A DNA stretch of 64,000 bases from PFJX01 sp964466195. GTDB lineage: Bacteria; Pseudomonadota; Gammaproteobacteria; Burkholderiales; Thiobacillaceae. The translations under genes were made by a program, and so were the position numbers. Every line of letters starts with the position of its first letter. Positions within the stretch are counted from its first letter, which is position 1. Location: NCBI GenBank assembly GCA_964466195.1, contig CAYXMQ010000010.1, positions 49,077 to 113,076 on the forward strand, in the 5' to 3' direction. A model generated the notes under the pieces. That model made no database searches. It was not told the DNA's origin and was given only the letters and a program-made list of their open reading frames with translations. Below are positions 10,104 to 20,007 of this stretch, one piece after another.

Positions 10104-11603
10104 CTACTTCTTCTGCCCGGCCAGTTTCTCGTACAACTGGCCCAGGTTGAGTTGCGCCTTGGCGTAACCCTGATCGGCCGATTTCTGGAACCAGGCCAGC
10201 GCTTCGGCTTCGCTCTTTTCGACGCCGACGCCGTCGCGGTAGAGCACGCCCAGATTGTGCTGCGCGACCTTGTCGCCGGCTTCGGCCGCCTTGCGATACC
10301 ACTTGGCGGCAGCGGCCGGGTCTTTAACCACGCCCTTGCCCTGCTCGAAAATCACGCCGAGATTGTTCTGCGCGGCGATGTCGTTGGCTTCCGCCGCCTT
10401 GCTCAGCCAGGCCACGGCTTCTTCCGCCTTGCCGGCCTTGTGCAACAGCCAGCCCAGACGGCTTTGCGCGGCAGCGACATTCTTGTCGGCGGCCTGGCGA
10501 TACCACTGCGCCGCTTCGGCTTCGTTCTTTTCGCCGCCCTGCCCCTGTTCGGCCATCAGTCCCAGGTTGTACCAGGCCAGCGGCTCGTTCTGCGCGGCGG
10601 CCTTGAGGAACCAGGCGCGCGCCTGCGCGGCATCGGCGGCGACGCCCTGGCCTTCGCGGTAGAGGCGGCCGAGGTTGTTCTGTGCGGTGGCGTCATTGCC
10701 GGCCGCCGCGCGCTGATACCAGCTCAGCGCGGCGGCCAGATCGGCTTTGCCGATCGCTCCGGTTTCATGCAGCCAGCCCAGATGCGTGGCAGCGCCGGCA
10801 TCGCCGGCTTCGGCCGCCATCCGGAACCAGCGGGCGGCTTCGGTCATGTTCTTCGGTATGCCCTGGCCCTTTTCGAACATCCAGGCCAAACGGCTTTGCG
10901 AGGCGACATGGCCCTGGCTGCCGGCTAGCGCCATCCAGTTGGCGGCAGCCAGAAAATCCTGCTTCACGCCGCCAAGGCCCTCCTTGTAGATCAGGCCCAG
11001 GTTGCCCTGTGCTTCGGCATTGCCGGCTTCGGCAGCTTTGGTGAACCATTTCACCGCTTCGGGGTAGTCGACCTTCACGCCCTGGCCGTAGGCGTATTTG
11101 ATGCCCATGTTGTTCTGCGCCGGCACGTCGCCCAGCTCCGCCGCCTTCAGCGTCCAGAATGCGGCCAGTTCGAGGCTGACCGGCACGCCCATGCCTTTTT
11201 CATGCATCAAGGCCAGTTGCGATTGGGCGGCGGCCAGATTGAGTTCGGCGGCGCCGGTCATCAGCTTGGCGGCGCGTTCGGCATCCGGCGTGACGCCCTG
11301 GCCCTTGAGGAACAGCAGTCCCAGGTTGTAAAGGCCGGTCGGTTCGTTCTGCAAAGCGGCGCGCTCGTACCATTTGGCGGCTTCGCCGATATCCTTGCCG
11401 ACGCCTAGGCCCTGTTCGAACAGCCAGCCCATTTTGGTCTGCGCTTCGGCATCGCCGGCATTGGCCGCCATCTGGTAATAGCGCAAAGCCATCTGCATGG
11501 CCAGCATCGGGTCGGGCAGCGGCGGCGTCGGCAGCACCGGACCGGCTGCCGACAACGGGACGCTATGCAAGGCAAGGACTAGGGTGAGGGCTCGCAATTT
11601 CAT
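10104..11603 (-). CDS. secreted Sel1-repeat protein
   Basis: This 499-residue protein has a cleavable signal peptide (LTLVLALHSVPLSAAG) and then about 12-13 Sel1-type TPR repeats of 36 residues, marked by recurring LGxLYxxGxGV and A..WYxxAAExGdaxAQ. Such solenoids hold protein partners together, so a periplasmic scaffold is likely. It lies 32 bases after the tonB-like gene on the same strand and is probably the last gene of the exbB-exbD-tonB operon. Repeats 7 and 10 are degenerate. No enzyme domain is present and the partner is unknown. Confidence 0.85.
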   Translation of the reverse strand: MKLRALTLVLALHSVPLSAAGPVLPTPPLPDPMLAMQMALRYYQMAANAGDAEAQTKMGWLFEQGLGVGKDIGEAAKWYERAALQNEPTGLYNLGLLFLKGQGVTPDAERAAKLMTGAAELNLAAAQSQLALMHEKGMGVPVSLELAAFWTLKAAELGDVPAQNNMGIKYAYGQGVKVDYPEAVKWFTKAAEAGNAEAQGNLGLIYKEGLGGVKQDFLAAANWMALAGSQGHVASQSRLAWMFEKGQGIPKNMTEAARWFRMAAEAGDAGAATHLGWLHETGAIGKADLAAALSWYQRAAAGNDATAQNNLGRLYREGQGVAADAAQARAWFLKAAAQNEPLAWYNLGLMAEQGQGGEKNEAEAAQWYRQAADKNVAAAQSRLGWLLHKAGKAEEAVAWLSKAAEANDIAAQNNLGVIFEQGKGVVKDPAAAAKWYRKAAEAGDKVAQHNLGVLYRDGVGVEKSEAEALAWFQKSADQGYAKAQLNLGQLYEKLAGQKK

Positions 11604-11635
11604 GGCGGTTCCTTTTCAGCGGTACGAAGTTGAAT

Positions 11636-13642
11636 TCAGGGGCTGGCTTGGCTTAAACGATACAGTACCGGCACATCGATCCACGCCGCGACCGGCTGGC
11701 CGCCCTTGCGCGCCGGCACGAAGCGCCAGTTCTTGAGCTGGGCTTGCGCATCCTGATCGAGGATGCCCGAGCCGCTGCTCTGCTTCAGCCACATTTTGCC
11801 CGGACGGCCATCGGCCAGCACTTCCACCCGCACCGTGACGCGGCCTTCGACGCCGCGAATATTCGCCAGCATCGGATACTGGATGCTGGGATTGTCCGGC
11901 GCGTAGGCGGGCTGTTCGGCCAGGTGTCGGCTCGGTTGCGGCGCCCGGTTGTCGGGCTGGATGTGGCCTGGCAGCGGCAACGGGCAGTAATTGGATGGGG
12001 CGAGTACATCGAGACGCTGGATTTCGGTATCCGGCCGTACCACTTTCACCGCAATCGGCTGCGTGGCGTGCAGGACGACCGGGGCGCGGCCCGCCTCGCG
12101 AGCGGCATCGAGGATGGCGGCGGAAGCCGTCTGGCCCGGCGCGGCGCCAACGCCGGCGGGGCCGCCCGCCGAGGTCGGCGTGCGGCCGGAGGCGACGGCG
12201 CCACCGCCGCCCTGGGCGGTGGTGGCGAAGGACGTCGCTGCGGCCTGCGTCCCGGCGGCCAGCGGCCCGCGCGCCGCCGCGCGCCCGGCGCCGGCGGAAG
12301 CGGCGCTGCCGCCGCCGGCCTGGCCCGCGCGGGTGGCGAGGTAGGGGTTGGCCAGACTGGCCACGACCGGCTGCAACGCGACGGCAAAATTCGGGCTGCT
12401 GCCGGGTTCGCCCGGCGCCAGCGCAATGGCTTCACCGCCCTGGCCGGCGCGGGCGGGCGCGGCAGCGGCGCGCGCCGCGCCCTGCAAGGCGACAGGCGCA
12501 ACCGCGGCCGCAGCCAGTCGGCCCGTTGCTTCCTGACCCGGGCCGGCGCGGCTTGCACCCGTTGCGCGCAAGTCGGCCGCCGCGGCCCCGGCGCGGGCGG
12601 CGGGGAGCGAAGCGCCGGCGGCGACCGGGCTGCCTTTCAACCCGCCGCCGGCCGGCGAATGCGCCGAGGCGGCTGGCGCGGCGTCCTGCGCCGAGGCGGC
12701 CGACCGCGCCGCGTGCGGGCCCGCGGCAATTGCGCCGGCGGGCAGCGCAGCCGCCCCGGCCAGCGCGTTGCTGGCCGCCAAACGCAACGCGTCCGCCCGC
12801 GCGGCCTGCGGCTCGGCGCCGCTCGGCAGGTTGGGCATATGCGACAGCGCCGCCTGCAGACCCGCGCCCGCCGGCGCGCTCAACGCGGCCGGCGACGCGG
12901 CGCTCGCCTGCAGGCTGGCGCTATCGTTGGCCTTCTCGTTGGCCTTCTCGCCGCCGCTCGCTGCTCCGGCGAGCGGCGCAGCGGCGGTGTGGGCTTGCGC
13001 GCCGGCGCTGCCGGCATTCGGATTGACCGCCGGGCTGGCCGACAACGCGGACGATTGCGCCAGCGCCAATCCGGTTTCGGCCGGCCGCGCGCTTTCACTG
13101 CCGGCGCTGGCGCTGCCCGGTTCGCTCATACCCGGACTGCTTTCGCCGCCGGCGGCGTCGGCGACGCGCTTCGTTTGCGGCTTGCCGCCGGCGCGGCTGA
13201 GTTCCTGCCGTGCGGCCTGAGCGGCGCTCGGCGTCGCCGCCGGCAGGCCCAACGCGGTTGCGTCCGGCAACGCCAATGCCGGCGCATCTTGGGCGGCTTT
13301 GCTTTCAGACCGCCAATCCGCATCGAGCAGATGCGCTTCCCGCTTGGCCAGATCGGGCCGGGTTGGGGTCTTTTTCACCAGCCGTTTGGCTTTGCGTTGC
13401 TTGGCGAGCTTTTTCGTCGCGGCCTGCTTGGCCGCTTTCGGCTTCAGCGCCGGCTGGGTGGCGGACGGCTCCAGCACGATCTCGAAACTGATCGGCTGCG
13501 GTTCCGGCGGCGGCTCTTGCCGCCAGCCCAGTATCACGCCCAGATGCAGCGCGATGCTGGCGCCGACGCCGGCCCAGTGGCGCGGCTCGACGCGCGCCAA
13601 GTTGCGCGCCAACAGCCCGGCAAGACGAGTCGCTGCAATCAC
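11636..13642 (-). CDS. tonB: TonB-family energy transducer with very long Ala/Gly/Ser-rich linker
   Basis: Starts at a GTG overlapping the exbD stop (GTGA). Residues 24-41 form a single membrane anchor, followed by PISFEIVLEP and a strongly basic, Lys-rich stretch (about 65-95). The C-terminal about 75 residues are a TonB C-terminal domain (YPMLANIRGVEGRVTVRVEV ... NWRFVPARKGGQPV). Between lies a low-complexity region of roughly 430 residues dominated by Ala, Gly and Ser, instead of the usual short Pro-rich spacer. With ExbB and ExbD it should carry proton-motive energy to an outer-membrane receptor, but no TonB-dependent receptor lies in the window. A TolA-like role is an alternative given the length. 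Confidence 0.8.
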   Translation of the reverse strand: MIAATRLAGLLARNLARVEPRHWAGVGASIALHLGVILGWRQEPPPEPQPISFEIVLEPSATQPALKPKAAKQAATKKLAKQRKAKRLVKKTPTRPDLAKREAHLLDADWRSESKAAQDAPALALPDATALGLPAATPSAAQAARQELSRAGGKPQTKRVADAAGGESSPGMSEPGSASAGSESARPAETGLALAQSSALSASPAVNPNAGSAGAQAHTAAAPLAGAASGGEKANEKANDSASLQASAASPAALSAPAGAGLQAALSHMPNLPSGAEPQAARADALRLAASNALAGAAALPAGAIAAGPHAARSAASAQDAAPAASAHSPAGGGLKGSPVAAGASLPAARAGAAAADLRATGASRAGPGQEATGRLAAAAVAPVALQGAARAAAAPARAGQGGEAIALAPGEPGSSPNFAVALQPVVASLANPYLATRAGQAGGGSAASAGAGRAAARGPLAAGTQAAATSFATTAQGGGGAVASGRTPTSAGGPAGVGAAPGQTASAAILDAAREAGRAPVVLHATQPIAVKVVRPDTEIQRLDVLAPSNYCPLPLPGHIQPDNRAPQPSRHLAEQPAYAPDNPSIQYPMLANIRGVEGRVTVRVEVLADGRPGKMWLKQSSGSGILDQDAQAQLKNWRFVPARKGGQPVAAWIDVPVLYRLSQASP

Positions 13643-14100
13643 TTGCCGCCCTGGCCTTTGGCGGTGGACGCGGCCGGAAGGCTGGCCGTGACGAAGCTGA
13701 GCTTGGCGACGCCGGCACGGCTGACCGCGGCCATGACTTCGGTAATGCGGCCGTACGGCACGCCGGCGTCGGCACGCAGTTGCACGCTGAGCTCCGGCGC
13801 TTTCGCCAGCTCCGCCTTCAGGCGGGCTTCCAGCGCCGGCAATTCGATGCCGTCACGGCCGAGAAAGGCTTTGCCGTCCGGCTGCACGCTGACCACCATC
13901 GCCGGCGCCGGCTTGAGCGCGGCCACCGGCGAGGTCTCCGGCAGCTTGACCTTGACCGATTGCAGGATGAACGGGGCGGTGACCATGAAGATGACCAGCA
14001 GCACCAGCATCACGTCGACCAGCGGCGTGACGTTGATTTCGCTCATGGCCTGGAAATCGGTTTCGCCTGAATTCAGGCTGGAATGTGCGCGCAACGCCAT
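13639..14100 (-). CDS. exbD: ExbD/TolR biopolymer transport protein
   Basis: This 153-residue protein has one membrane segment near residues 22-43 (INVTPLVDVMLVLLVIFMVT) containing the conserved aspartate that carries protons in ExbD and TolR, and a periplasmic domain after it. It begins one base after the exbB stop and overlaps the tonB start, so all three are translationally coupled. ExbD with ExbB forms the proton channel that energises the TonB-like partner. The family cannot be split into ExbD versus TolR with certainty, but the downstream TonB C-terminal domain favours ExbD. Confidence 0.9.
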   Translation of the reverse strand: MALRAHSSLNSGETDFQAMSEINVTPLVDVMLVLLVIFMVTAPFILQSVKVKLPETSPVAALKPAPAMVVSVQPDGKAFLGRDGIELPALEARLKAELAKAPELSVQLRADAGVPYGRITEVMAAVSRAGVAKLSFVTASLPAASTAKGQGGK

Positions 14101-14101
14101 G

Positions 14102-14752
<651 letters not shown>

Positions 14753-14991
14753 GGCGGTCGGTAGAGAAATGAGCCGCCGCATTATAAGCAGCAGCTAATG
14801 CAGCTGACCGTTTCGCCGTCCGGCCCGATGGCGCGCCGCCAGGCCCGCTGTCGCTTCTCGGTCACACGCTCGAAAAAGGATGGCTGCCGCGACTGAAAAT
14901 TGACCGTCGGCGCGAACGGCCGTGGTTAACCGAGAAGCAGGGCGCTGGGCTAAAATGGCCGCCCTTTTCAGCGCTTTCCGGAGTTTTCGAT

Positions 14992-15912
<921 letters not shown>

Positions 15913-15922
15913 GGAGGCCAGC

Positions 15923-16132
15923 ATGAGCGCCGATGCCATTCATAGCCAACGCGTCATCGAAGTCACCGAAGCCGACCTGCCGCTGCATTGCCCGATGCCG
16001 GCGGACAGCGCCTGGAGCGGGCATCCGCGCGTCTTTTTGCCGGTACAGGAAAAAGGCGAGGCGCTGTGCCCGTATTGCGGCACCCGCTACAAACTGCTGG
16101 GCTGGACAGCTCAGTCCGGCCATCACCACTGA
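15923..16132 (+). CDS. small CHCC-type zinc-finger protein
   Basis: This 69-residue protein carries the zinc-binding pattern C-x12-H ... C-x2-C (LHCPMPADSAWSGHPRVFL and LCPYCGTRYKL), the CHCC zinc-finger family related to the mitochondrial complex I subunit NDUFS6. The ATG at 15923 follows GAGGAGG, a strong Shine-Dalgarno sequence; the frame opens earlier inside ilvE but that is not needed. In betaproteobacteria such genes commonly follow ilvE. Its exact role is not established; zinc or Fe-S related assembly is only a guess. Confidence 0.85.
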   Translation: MSADAIHSQRVIEVTEADLPLHCPMPADSAWSGHPRVFLPVQEKGEALCPYCGTRYKLLGWTAQSGHHH

Positions 16133-16147
16133 ACCAGGAGTTCTGCC

Positions 16148-16657
16148 TTGAAAGCGTCCCTACTCTTCAGCCTGCTGGCATTCAGCCTGCCCGCCCTGGC
16201 GCAAACCGCCGCTCAACCCAGCCCCGAACAGATGCAGAAAGCCATGCTGCAGCAGGCGCAGGTGATGTCGGTGATGTTCGATATGCGCAAATCCAGGCTG
16301 GGCTTCGAGGAAACCATCAGCACGATCAAGGCCGGCGCCGAGAAACGCGGCTGGAAAGTCGGCCCGGTGCAGGACATGCAAGTCCAGATGCGGGAAGCCG
16401 GCGTCAAGGACGCCAAGCGCATGAAGGTGATCCATCTTTGCCCGGCCGGCGCCAACGAGAAAGTGGCGAAAGCCGCCGGCGGCAAGACGCCGCCGCTGCC
16501 CTGCCGCGCCACCGTGTTCGATGGCAAGGATGGCAAGCTGTATGTCGTGCGCATGAATCTGAGCAATCTGGCCAAGACGCTGCCCGGCGATCTGGCCAAG
16601 GCGATGGCCGAAGTGGGTGCGGAAGAAGACGCGCTCTACAAGGACATTCTGGAATAA
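16148..16657 (+). CDS. secreted DUF302-family protein
   Basis: This 169-residue protein starts at a TTG that sits 8 bases after CCAGGAG; no nearby ATG gives a signal peptide. Residues 1-18 are a clear signal peptide ending ALA-Q. The mature part shows the DUF302 pattern: SRLGFEETISTIKAGAEKRGWKV, then MKVIHLCPAG and PCRATVFDGKDGKLYVVRMN. The two cysteines of these blocks are present. Function is unknown; the family is periplasmic and often found beside redox or sulfur genes. It is the last gene before a bidirectional terminator. Confidence 0.8.
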   Translation: MKASLLFSLLAFSLPALAQTAAQPSPEQMQKAMLQQAQVMSVMFDMRKSRLGFEETISTIKAGAEKRGWKVGPVQDMQVQMREAGVKDAKRMKVIHLCPAGANEKVAKAAGGKTPPLPCRATVFDGKDGKLYVVRMNLSNLAKTLPGDLAKAMAEVGAEEDALYKDILE

Positions 16658-16685
16658 GCGCTCGGCGCACGTAACACGGCCAGAA

Positions 16686-16712
16686 AAAAGCCGCCTGATC
16701 AGGCGGCTTTTT
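16686..16712. terminator. bidirectional intrinsic terminator
   Basis: AAGCCGCCTGATCAGGCGGC and its continuation form a nearly perfect palindrome with an A-run on the left and a T-run on the right, so it can stop transcripts on both strands. It lies between the converging DUF302 gene and hemN. Confidence 0.92.
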
Positions 16713-16725
16713 ATTAGGGGGCGTA

Positions 16726-18099
16726 TCAAGCCGTACGTGAATAGCGCGGCTGTTGGCCTTGCGCCGCCTCTTTCAAATACGCGTCGAAGCCCATCGCGAT
16801 ATTGCGCAGGAACAAACTGCCCAATTGGGTCACGACGATACGGCCCGGCTCCTGTCGCACCAAGCCGTCCGCTTCCAAGGCGGGCAATTCGGCCAGGCCA
16901 TCGGCGAATTTTTCCGAGAAATCGACGCCCCATTCCGCGCCGAACGCCTCGGTGTCGATTTCCATGTCACACATGATGCGGGTGATCAACTCCCGCCGCA
17001 GCTGATCTTCCGGCGTCAGGCGCAGGCCGCGCTCCACCGGCAAATGGCCGGCCGCGACACGCTCCTGGTACTGCTTCAGGTTCTTCTCGTTCTGCATGTA
17101 GACGTCGCGCGTCTGGCTGATGCTGGACGCGCCGAACGCGTAGATGTCGCAGTTCTTGTGCGTCGTGTAGCCCTGGAAATTTCGCCACAAGGTCTTGTTC
17201 TTCTGGGCCTTGACCATCTCGTCGTCGGGCTTGGCGTAATGGTCCATGCCGACGTTCTGGTATCCGGCCGCGCCGAGACGGTCATGTATCAGCTGCTGCA
17301 GATCGAGCCGCGCCGCGAAGCTGGGCAGATCGGCTTCGTTGATCAGCTTCTGGTGCTTCTTCATCCAGGGCACGTGTGCGTAAGCGAAGATGGCGAACCG
17401 GTCCGGCGCCCAGGCCAGCACCCGATCCAGCGTATGCGCAAAACTGGCCGTGCTCTGATGCGGCAGGCCGACGATCAGATCCATGTTGATGCTGGCGAAG
17501 CCGAGTTCGCGCGCCCAGTGATACACCTGCTCGATCAGCGCCTCCGGTTGCACGCGATTGACCGCCTTCTGCACCTGTTCGTCGAGATCCTGCACGCCGA
17601 GCGACAAGCGGTTGAAGCCCGATTCGCGCAGCGCAGCCAGATGCTCGCGGGTGAGTTCGCGCGGATCGGCCTCGCAGCCCATTTCGGCATCCGCCGCAAT
17701 ATTGAAGCGGGCGCGAAACATCGCCATCAGACGGCGAATATCGTCCGGCTTGAGATAGGTCGGCGTGCCGCCGCCGAGGTGCAACTGCTTGACCTGACGA
17801 CGCGGATCGGTCAACTGCGCGACGCGCGTCATTTCCTGTTCCAGATAGCGCAGATACGTCTCGGCCTTGCTGTAGTCGTTGGTCGCCACCATGTTGCAGC
17901 CGCAGTAATGGCAAAGCGTGTCGCAGAACGGGATATGGGCATAAAGCGACAGCCCGCGTTCGATGTCTTGCGAAACCTGCAGCTCCTGCACCCAGTCGGC
18001 CTCGGTGAAACCGGTATGGAAATACGGCGCAGTCGGATAGGAGGTGTAACGCGGCCCTGGCTTGCTGTATTTCTCGAGGAGTGCAGTGAATTGGGACAT
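16726..18099 (-). CDS. hemN: oxygen-independent coproporphyrinogen III oxidase
   Basis: Radical-SAM enzyme that turns coproporphyrinogen III into protoporphyrinogen IX without oxygen; cytosolic heme synthesis. I chose the ATG at 18099 (MSQFTALLEKYSKPGPRYTSYPTAPYF), the usual HemN N-terminus; the frame runs 26 codons further upstream. The Fe-S/SAM cysteines are C59-x3-C63-x2-C66 with an extra C68 (PFCDTLCHYCGC), the true HemN pattern rather than HemW. An FNR-type box lies about 70 bases upstream of the start codon, so low-oxygen induction is likely. This matches the microaerobic theme of the window: cbb3 oxidase needs heme. Confidence 0.95.
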   Translation of the reverse strand: MSQFTALLEKYSKPGPRYTSYPTAPYFHTGFTEADWVQELQVSQDIERGLSLYAHIPFCDTLCHYCGCNMVATNDYSKAETYLRYLEQEMTRVAQLTDPRRQVKQLHLGGGTPTYLKPDDIRRLMAMFRARFNIAADAEMGCEADPRELTREHLAALRESGFNRLSLGVQDLDEQVQKAVNRVQPEALIEQVYHWARELGFASINMDLIVGLPHQSTASFAHTLDRVLAWAPDRFAIFAYAHVPWMKKHQKLINEADLPSFAARLDLQQLIHDRLGAAGYQNVGMDHYAKPDDEMVKAQKNKTLWRNFQGYTTHKNCDIYAFGASSISQTRDVYMQNEKNLKQYQERVAAGHLPVERGLRLTPEDQLRRELITRIMCDMEIDTEAFGAEWGVDFSEKFADGLAELPALEADGLVRQEPGRIVVTQLGSLFLRNIAMGFDAYLKEAAQGQQPRYSRTA

Positions 18100-18163
18100 A
18101 AGTCGCTCGGAGGAGGTTTGCCCGATTGTAGGCGGGCCTGGAAAAACACGGCAACAACGCAAC

Positions 18164-18177
18164 CTGACCTGGATCAA
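18164..18177 (-). promoter_or_regulatory. FNR/Anr-type box upstream of hemN
   Basis: On the minus strand the site reads TTGATCCAGGTCAG, against the FNR consensus TTGAT-N4-ATCAA (5/5 and 3/5 in the half sites). Its centre is about 71 bases from the hemN start, which would put it near -41.5 if the 5' leader is about 30 bases, the usual activating position. hemN is a classical FNR/Anr target, which supports the call. Confidence 0.6.
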
Positions 18178-18258
18178 ATCGGCGCCGATCAGCCACTGTG
18201 GTTTTTTTCTGGCGCGTATCTTTCAAGCTCTTAAAAACTCAACAAAAAAGATGAAATA

Positions 18259-18288
18259 TTGTCAGTCTTGGTATATCTTTCGTATTAG
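18259..18288 (+). promoter_or_regulatory. candidate sigma-70 promoter of small RNA
   Basis: TTGTCA (18259-18264) and TATTAG (18283-18288) are separated by 18 bases on the plus strand in an AT-rich stretch that contrasts with the GC-rich surroundings. Start of transcription would be near 18295. It points into a gene-free stretch ending in two plus-strand terminators. Confidence 0.45.
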
Positions 18289-18400
18289 AGCTTTCGGTCA
18301 CTGCGGCGTTGTTACTGGCGCGACAGATAGCCTCGCTGGCAGGCACAGAAATTGCTGTTACTGGACATGCTGAGGCAGGGCCTCCCAACTAACCTCCCTG

Positions 18401-18421
18401 ACCGCCGCAATGGCGGTTTTT
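18401..18421 (+). terminator. intrinsic terminator 1 of small RNA
   Basis: Six-pair stem ACCGCC/GGCGGT with a 5-base loop, followed by five T. It ends the shorter form of the small RNA candidate. Confidence 0.75.
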
Positions 18422-18422
18422 A

Positions 18423-18455
18423 AGCGGCATCGGTTTCCGATGCCGCTCTTTTTTT
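18423..18455 (+). terminator. intrinsic terminator 2 of small RNA
   Basis: Perfect 11-pair stem AGCGGCATCGG/CCGATGCCGCT with a TTT loop, followed by C and seven T. It points on the plus strand, upstream of the phosphohexomutase gene, so it must end a transcript that starts in the hemN intergenic stretch. Confidence 0.9.
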
Positions 18456-18536
18456 GTGGCTACGAAACGCCGCCCCGCCGCGACGGAAAAAGTTTCGCCA
18501 AATACAAGATAATCGCCCCTCGTTACGGGGGAGCAC

Positions 18537-19913
18537 GTGCACGCCATCGCTAGAGAAATCTTCAAGGCTTACGACATCCGCGGCATCGTCGGCCGCACAC
18601 TGAATGCCGAGGTGGTCGAGCTAATCGGCCGCGCGCTGGGTTCCGAAGCCGGCGCGCGCCGGCAGAGCGATATCGTGATCGGCCGCGACGGCCGCCTTTC
18701 CGGCCCCGATCTGGCTGCCGCGCTGGTGCGCGGGATTCGGCAGAGCGGCATCAATGTGATCGACCTGGGTCTGGTCACCACCCCGATGGCCTACTTCGCC
18801 GCCCACCAATTGGGGTGCCACTCGGCCGCCATGGTGACCGGCTCGCACAACCCGCCCGACTACAACGGCATCAAGCTGGTGCTGGCCGGCGAAACGCTGT
18901 CCGGCGACGCCATTCAGCGCCTGCGACTGCGCATCGAGGCGCACGACTTCGCGAGCGGCCAGGGCCGCTATCGCCAGCACGATATCGCCGACGAATACCT
19001 GCATCGCATCTGCGCCGACGTCAAACTGAGCCGCCCGATGAGTATCGTCGTCGACGCCGGCAACGGCGTCGCCGGCGCGTACGCCCCGGCGCTCTATCGC
19101 GCCCTGGGCTGCACGGTGAATGAACTGCATTGCGCAGTCGATGGCCATTTTCCCAACCATCACCCCGACCCCTCCATCCCAGCCAACCTGGCCGACCTGA
19201 TCGAGCGCCTGCAAACCGGCGATGCCGAAATCGGCCTGGCCTTCGACGGTGATGGCGACCGTCTCGGCGTGGTGACCAAAGCGGGCCGCATCATCTTTCC
19301 CGATCGCCAGTTGATGCTGTTCGCCGACGATGTGCTGGCCCGAAACCCGGGTGCAACGGTCATTTATGACGTCAAATGCAGCCGCAATCTGGCCAAATGG
19401 ATCACCGACCGGGGCGGCAAGGCGCTGATGTGGAAAAGCGGCCATTCGCTGATCAAAGCCAAGATGCAGGCGACCGGCGCACTGCTGGCCGGCGAAATGA
19501 GCGGCCATATCTTTTTCAAGGAACGCTGGTACGGCTTCGACGACGGCCTCTACGCCGGTGCGCGCCTGCTCGAATACCTTTCGCGCCAGGCCGACTTCAA
19601 CGCCACCTTGCGCGACCTGCCGGATTCGCTGTGCACGCCTGAACTCCAGATCCAGCTGCCGGAGGGTGAAGCCCACCGATACATTGCCGAACTGCAGGCG
19701 CACCCCCCGTTCTTGAACAGCCGCGAGGTCATCACGCTGGATGGCCTGCGCGTCGAATACCCGCAGGGTTTCGGCTTGCTGCGCGCGTCCAACACCACGC
19801 CGGCGATCGTATTGCGCTTCGAAGCGGATAACACCGCAGCGCTGGCGCGGATACAAAGCGATTTCCGGGCGGTTTTGCTGGCCAAAAACCCGGATTGGGC
19901 GCTGCCTTTCTAG
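18537..19913 (+). CDS. phosphomannomutase/phosphoglucomutase
   Basis: Alpha-D-phosphohexomutase of 458 residues, which interconverts hexose 1- and 6-phosphates and feeds GDP-mannose, lipopolysaccharide or glycogen pathways; cytosolic. The phosphoserine is S103 in MVTGSHNPPDYNG, the metal loop is FDGDGDRLG near residue 236, and the sugar-binding GEMSGHIFF block is present, the AlgC/ManB pattern. The start is a GTG after GGGGGA. Neighbours do not point to a particular polysaccharide, so I leave the symbol open between algC and manB. Confidence 0.92.
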   Translation: MHAIAREIFKAYDIRGIVGRTLNAEVVELIGRALGSEAGARRQSDIVIGRDGRLSGPDLAAALVRGIRQSGINVIDLGLVTTPMAYFAAHQLGCHSAAMVTGSHNPPDYNGIKLVLAGETLSGDAIQRLRLRIEAHDFASGQGRYRQHDIADEYLHRICADVKLSRPMSIVVDAGNGVAGAYAPALYRALGCTVNELHCAVDGHFPNHHPDPSIPANLADLIERLQTGDAEIGLAFDGDGDRLGVVTKAGRIIFPDRQLMLFADDVLARNPGATVIYDVKCSRNLAKWITDRGGKALMWKSGHSLIKAKMQATGALLAGEMSGHIFFKERWYGFDDGLYAGARLLEYLSRQADFNATLRDLPDSLCTPELQIQLPEGEAHRYIAELQAHPPFLNSREVITLDGLRVEYPQGFGLLRASNTTPAIVLRFEADNTAALARIQSDFRAVLLAKNPDWALPF

Positions 19914-20007
19914 TTCGCACGCGCATCCGATGCCTGCCGCGTGTTCGCCGCCCCCCGCGAGCCGCTATCATGCGGCCTGTATTGACCTCCTTTCGCGTTG
20001 AACGATC

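Larger units (their letters stand above)
18295..18455 (+). ncRNA. candidate trans-acting small RNA
   Basis: Between the diverging genes hemN and the phosphohexomutase there is no open frame, yet two strong plus-strand terminators stand in tandem and neither neighbour explains them. A promoter-like element lies at 18259-18288. The transcript would be about 127 nt (first terminator) or 160 nt (second). It has two C-rich, anti-Shine-Dalgarno-like stretches (GCCTCCCAACTAACCTCCCT, 18380-18399) just before the terminator hairpin, a common seed layout in proteobacterial regulatory RNAs. I do not recognise a known family; 6S RNA does not fit. The start is inferred. Confidence 0.5.

Noticed and set aside
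11636..13642. Frameshifted or fused gene because of the long Ala-rich centre
   Set aside because: The reading frame is unbroken from the membrane anchor to the TonB C-terminal domain, and composition changes gradually, so I read it as one gene with a low-complexity linker.
16753..18234. 493-codon open frame antisense to hemN
   Set aside because: hemN is unambiguous on the other strand, with its radical-SAM motif; the antisense product shows no motif and crosses the FNR box.
18295..18455. 6S RNA
   Set aside because: Length is near, but the long closing stem and central bubble that define 6S RNA cannot be formed; the two terminator hairpins and C-rich seeds fit a regulatory RNA better.
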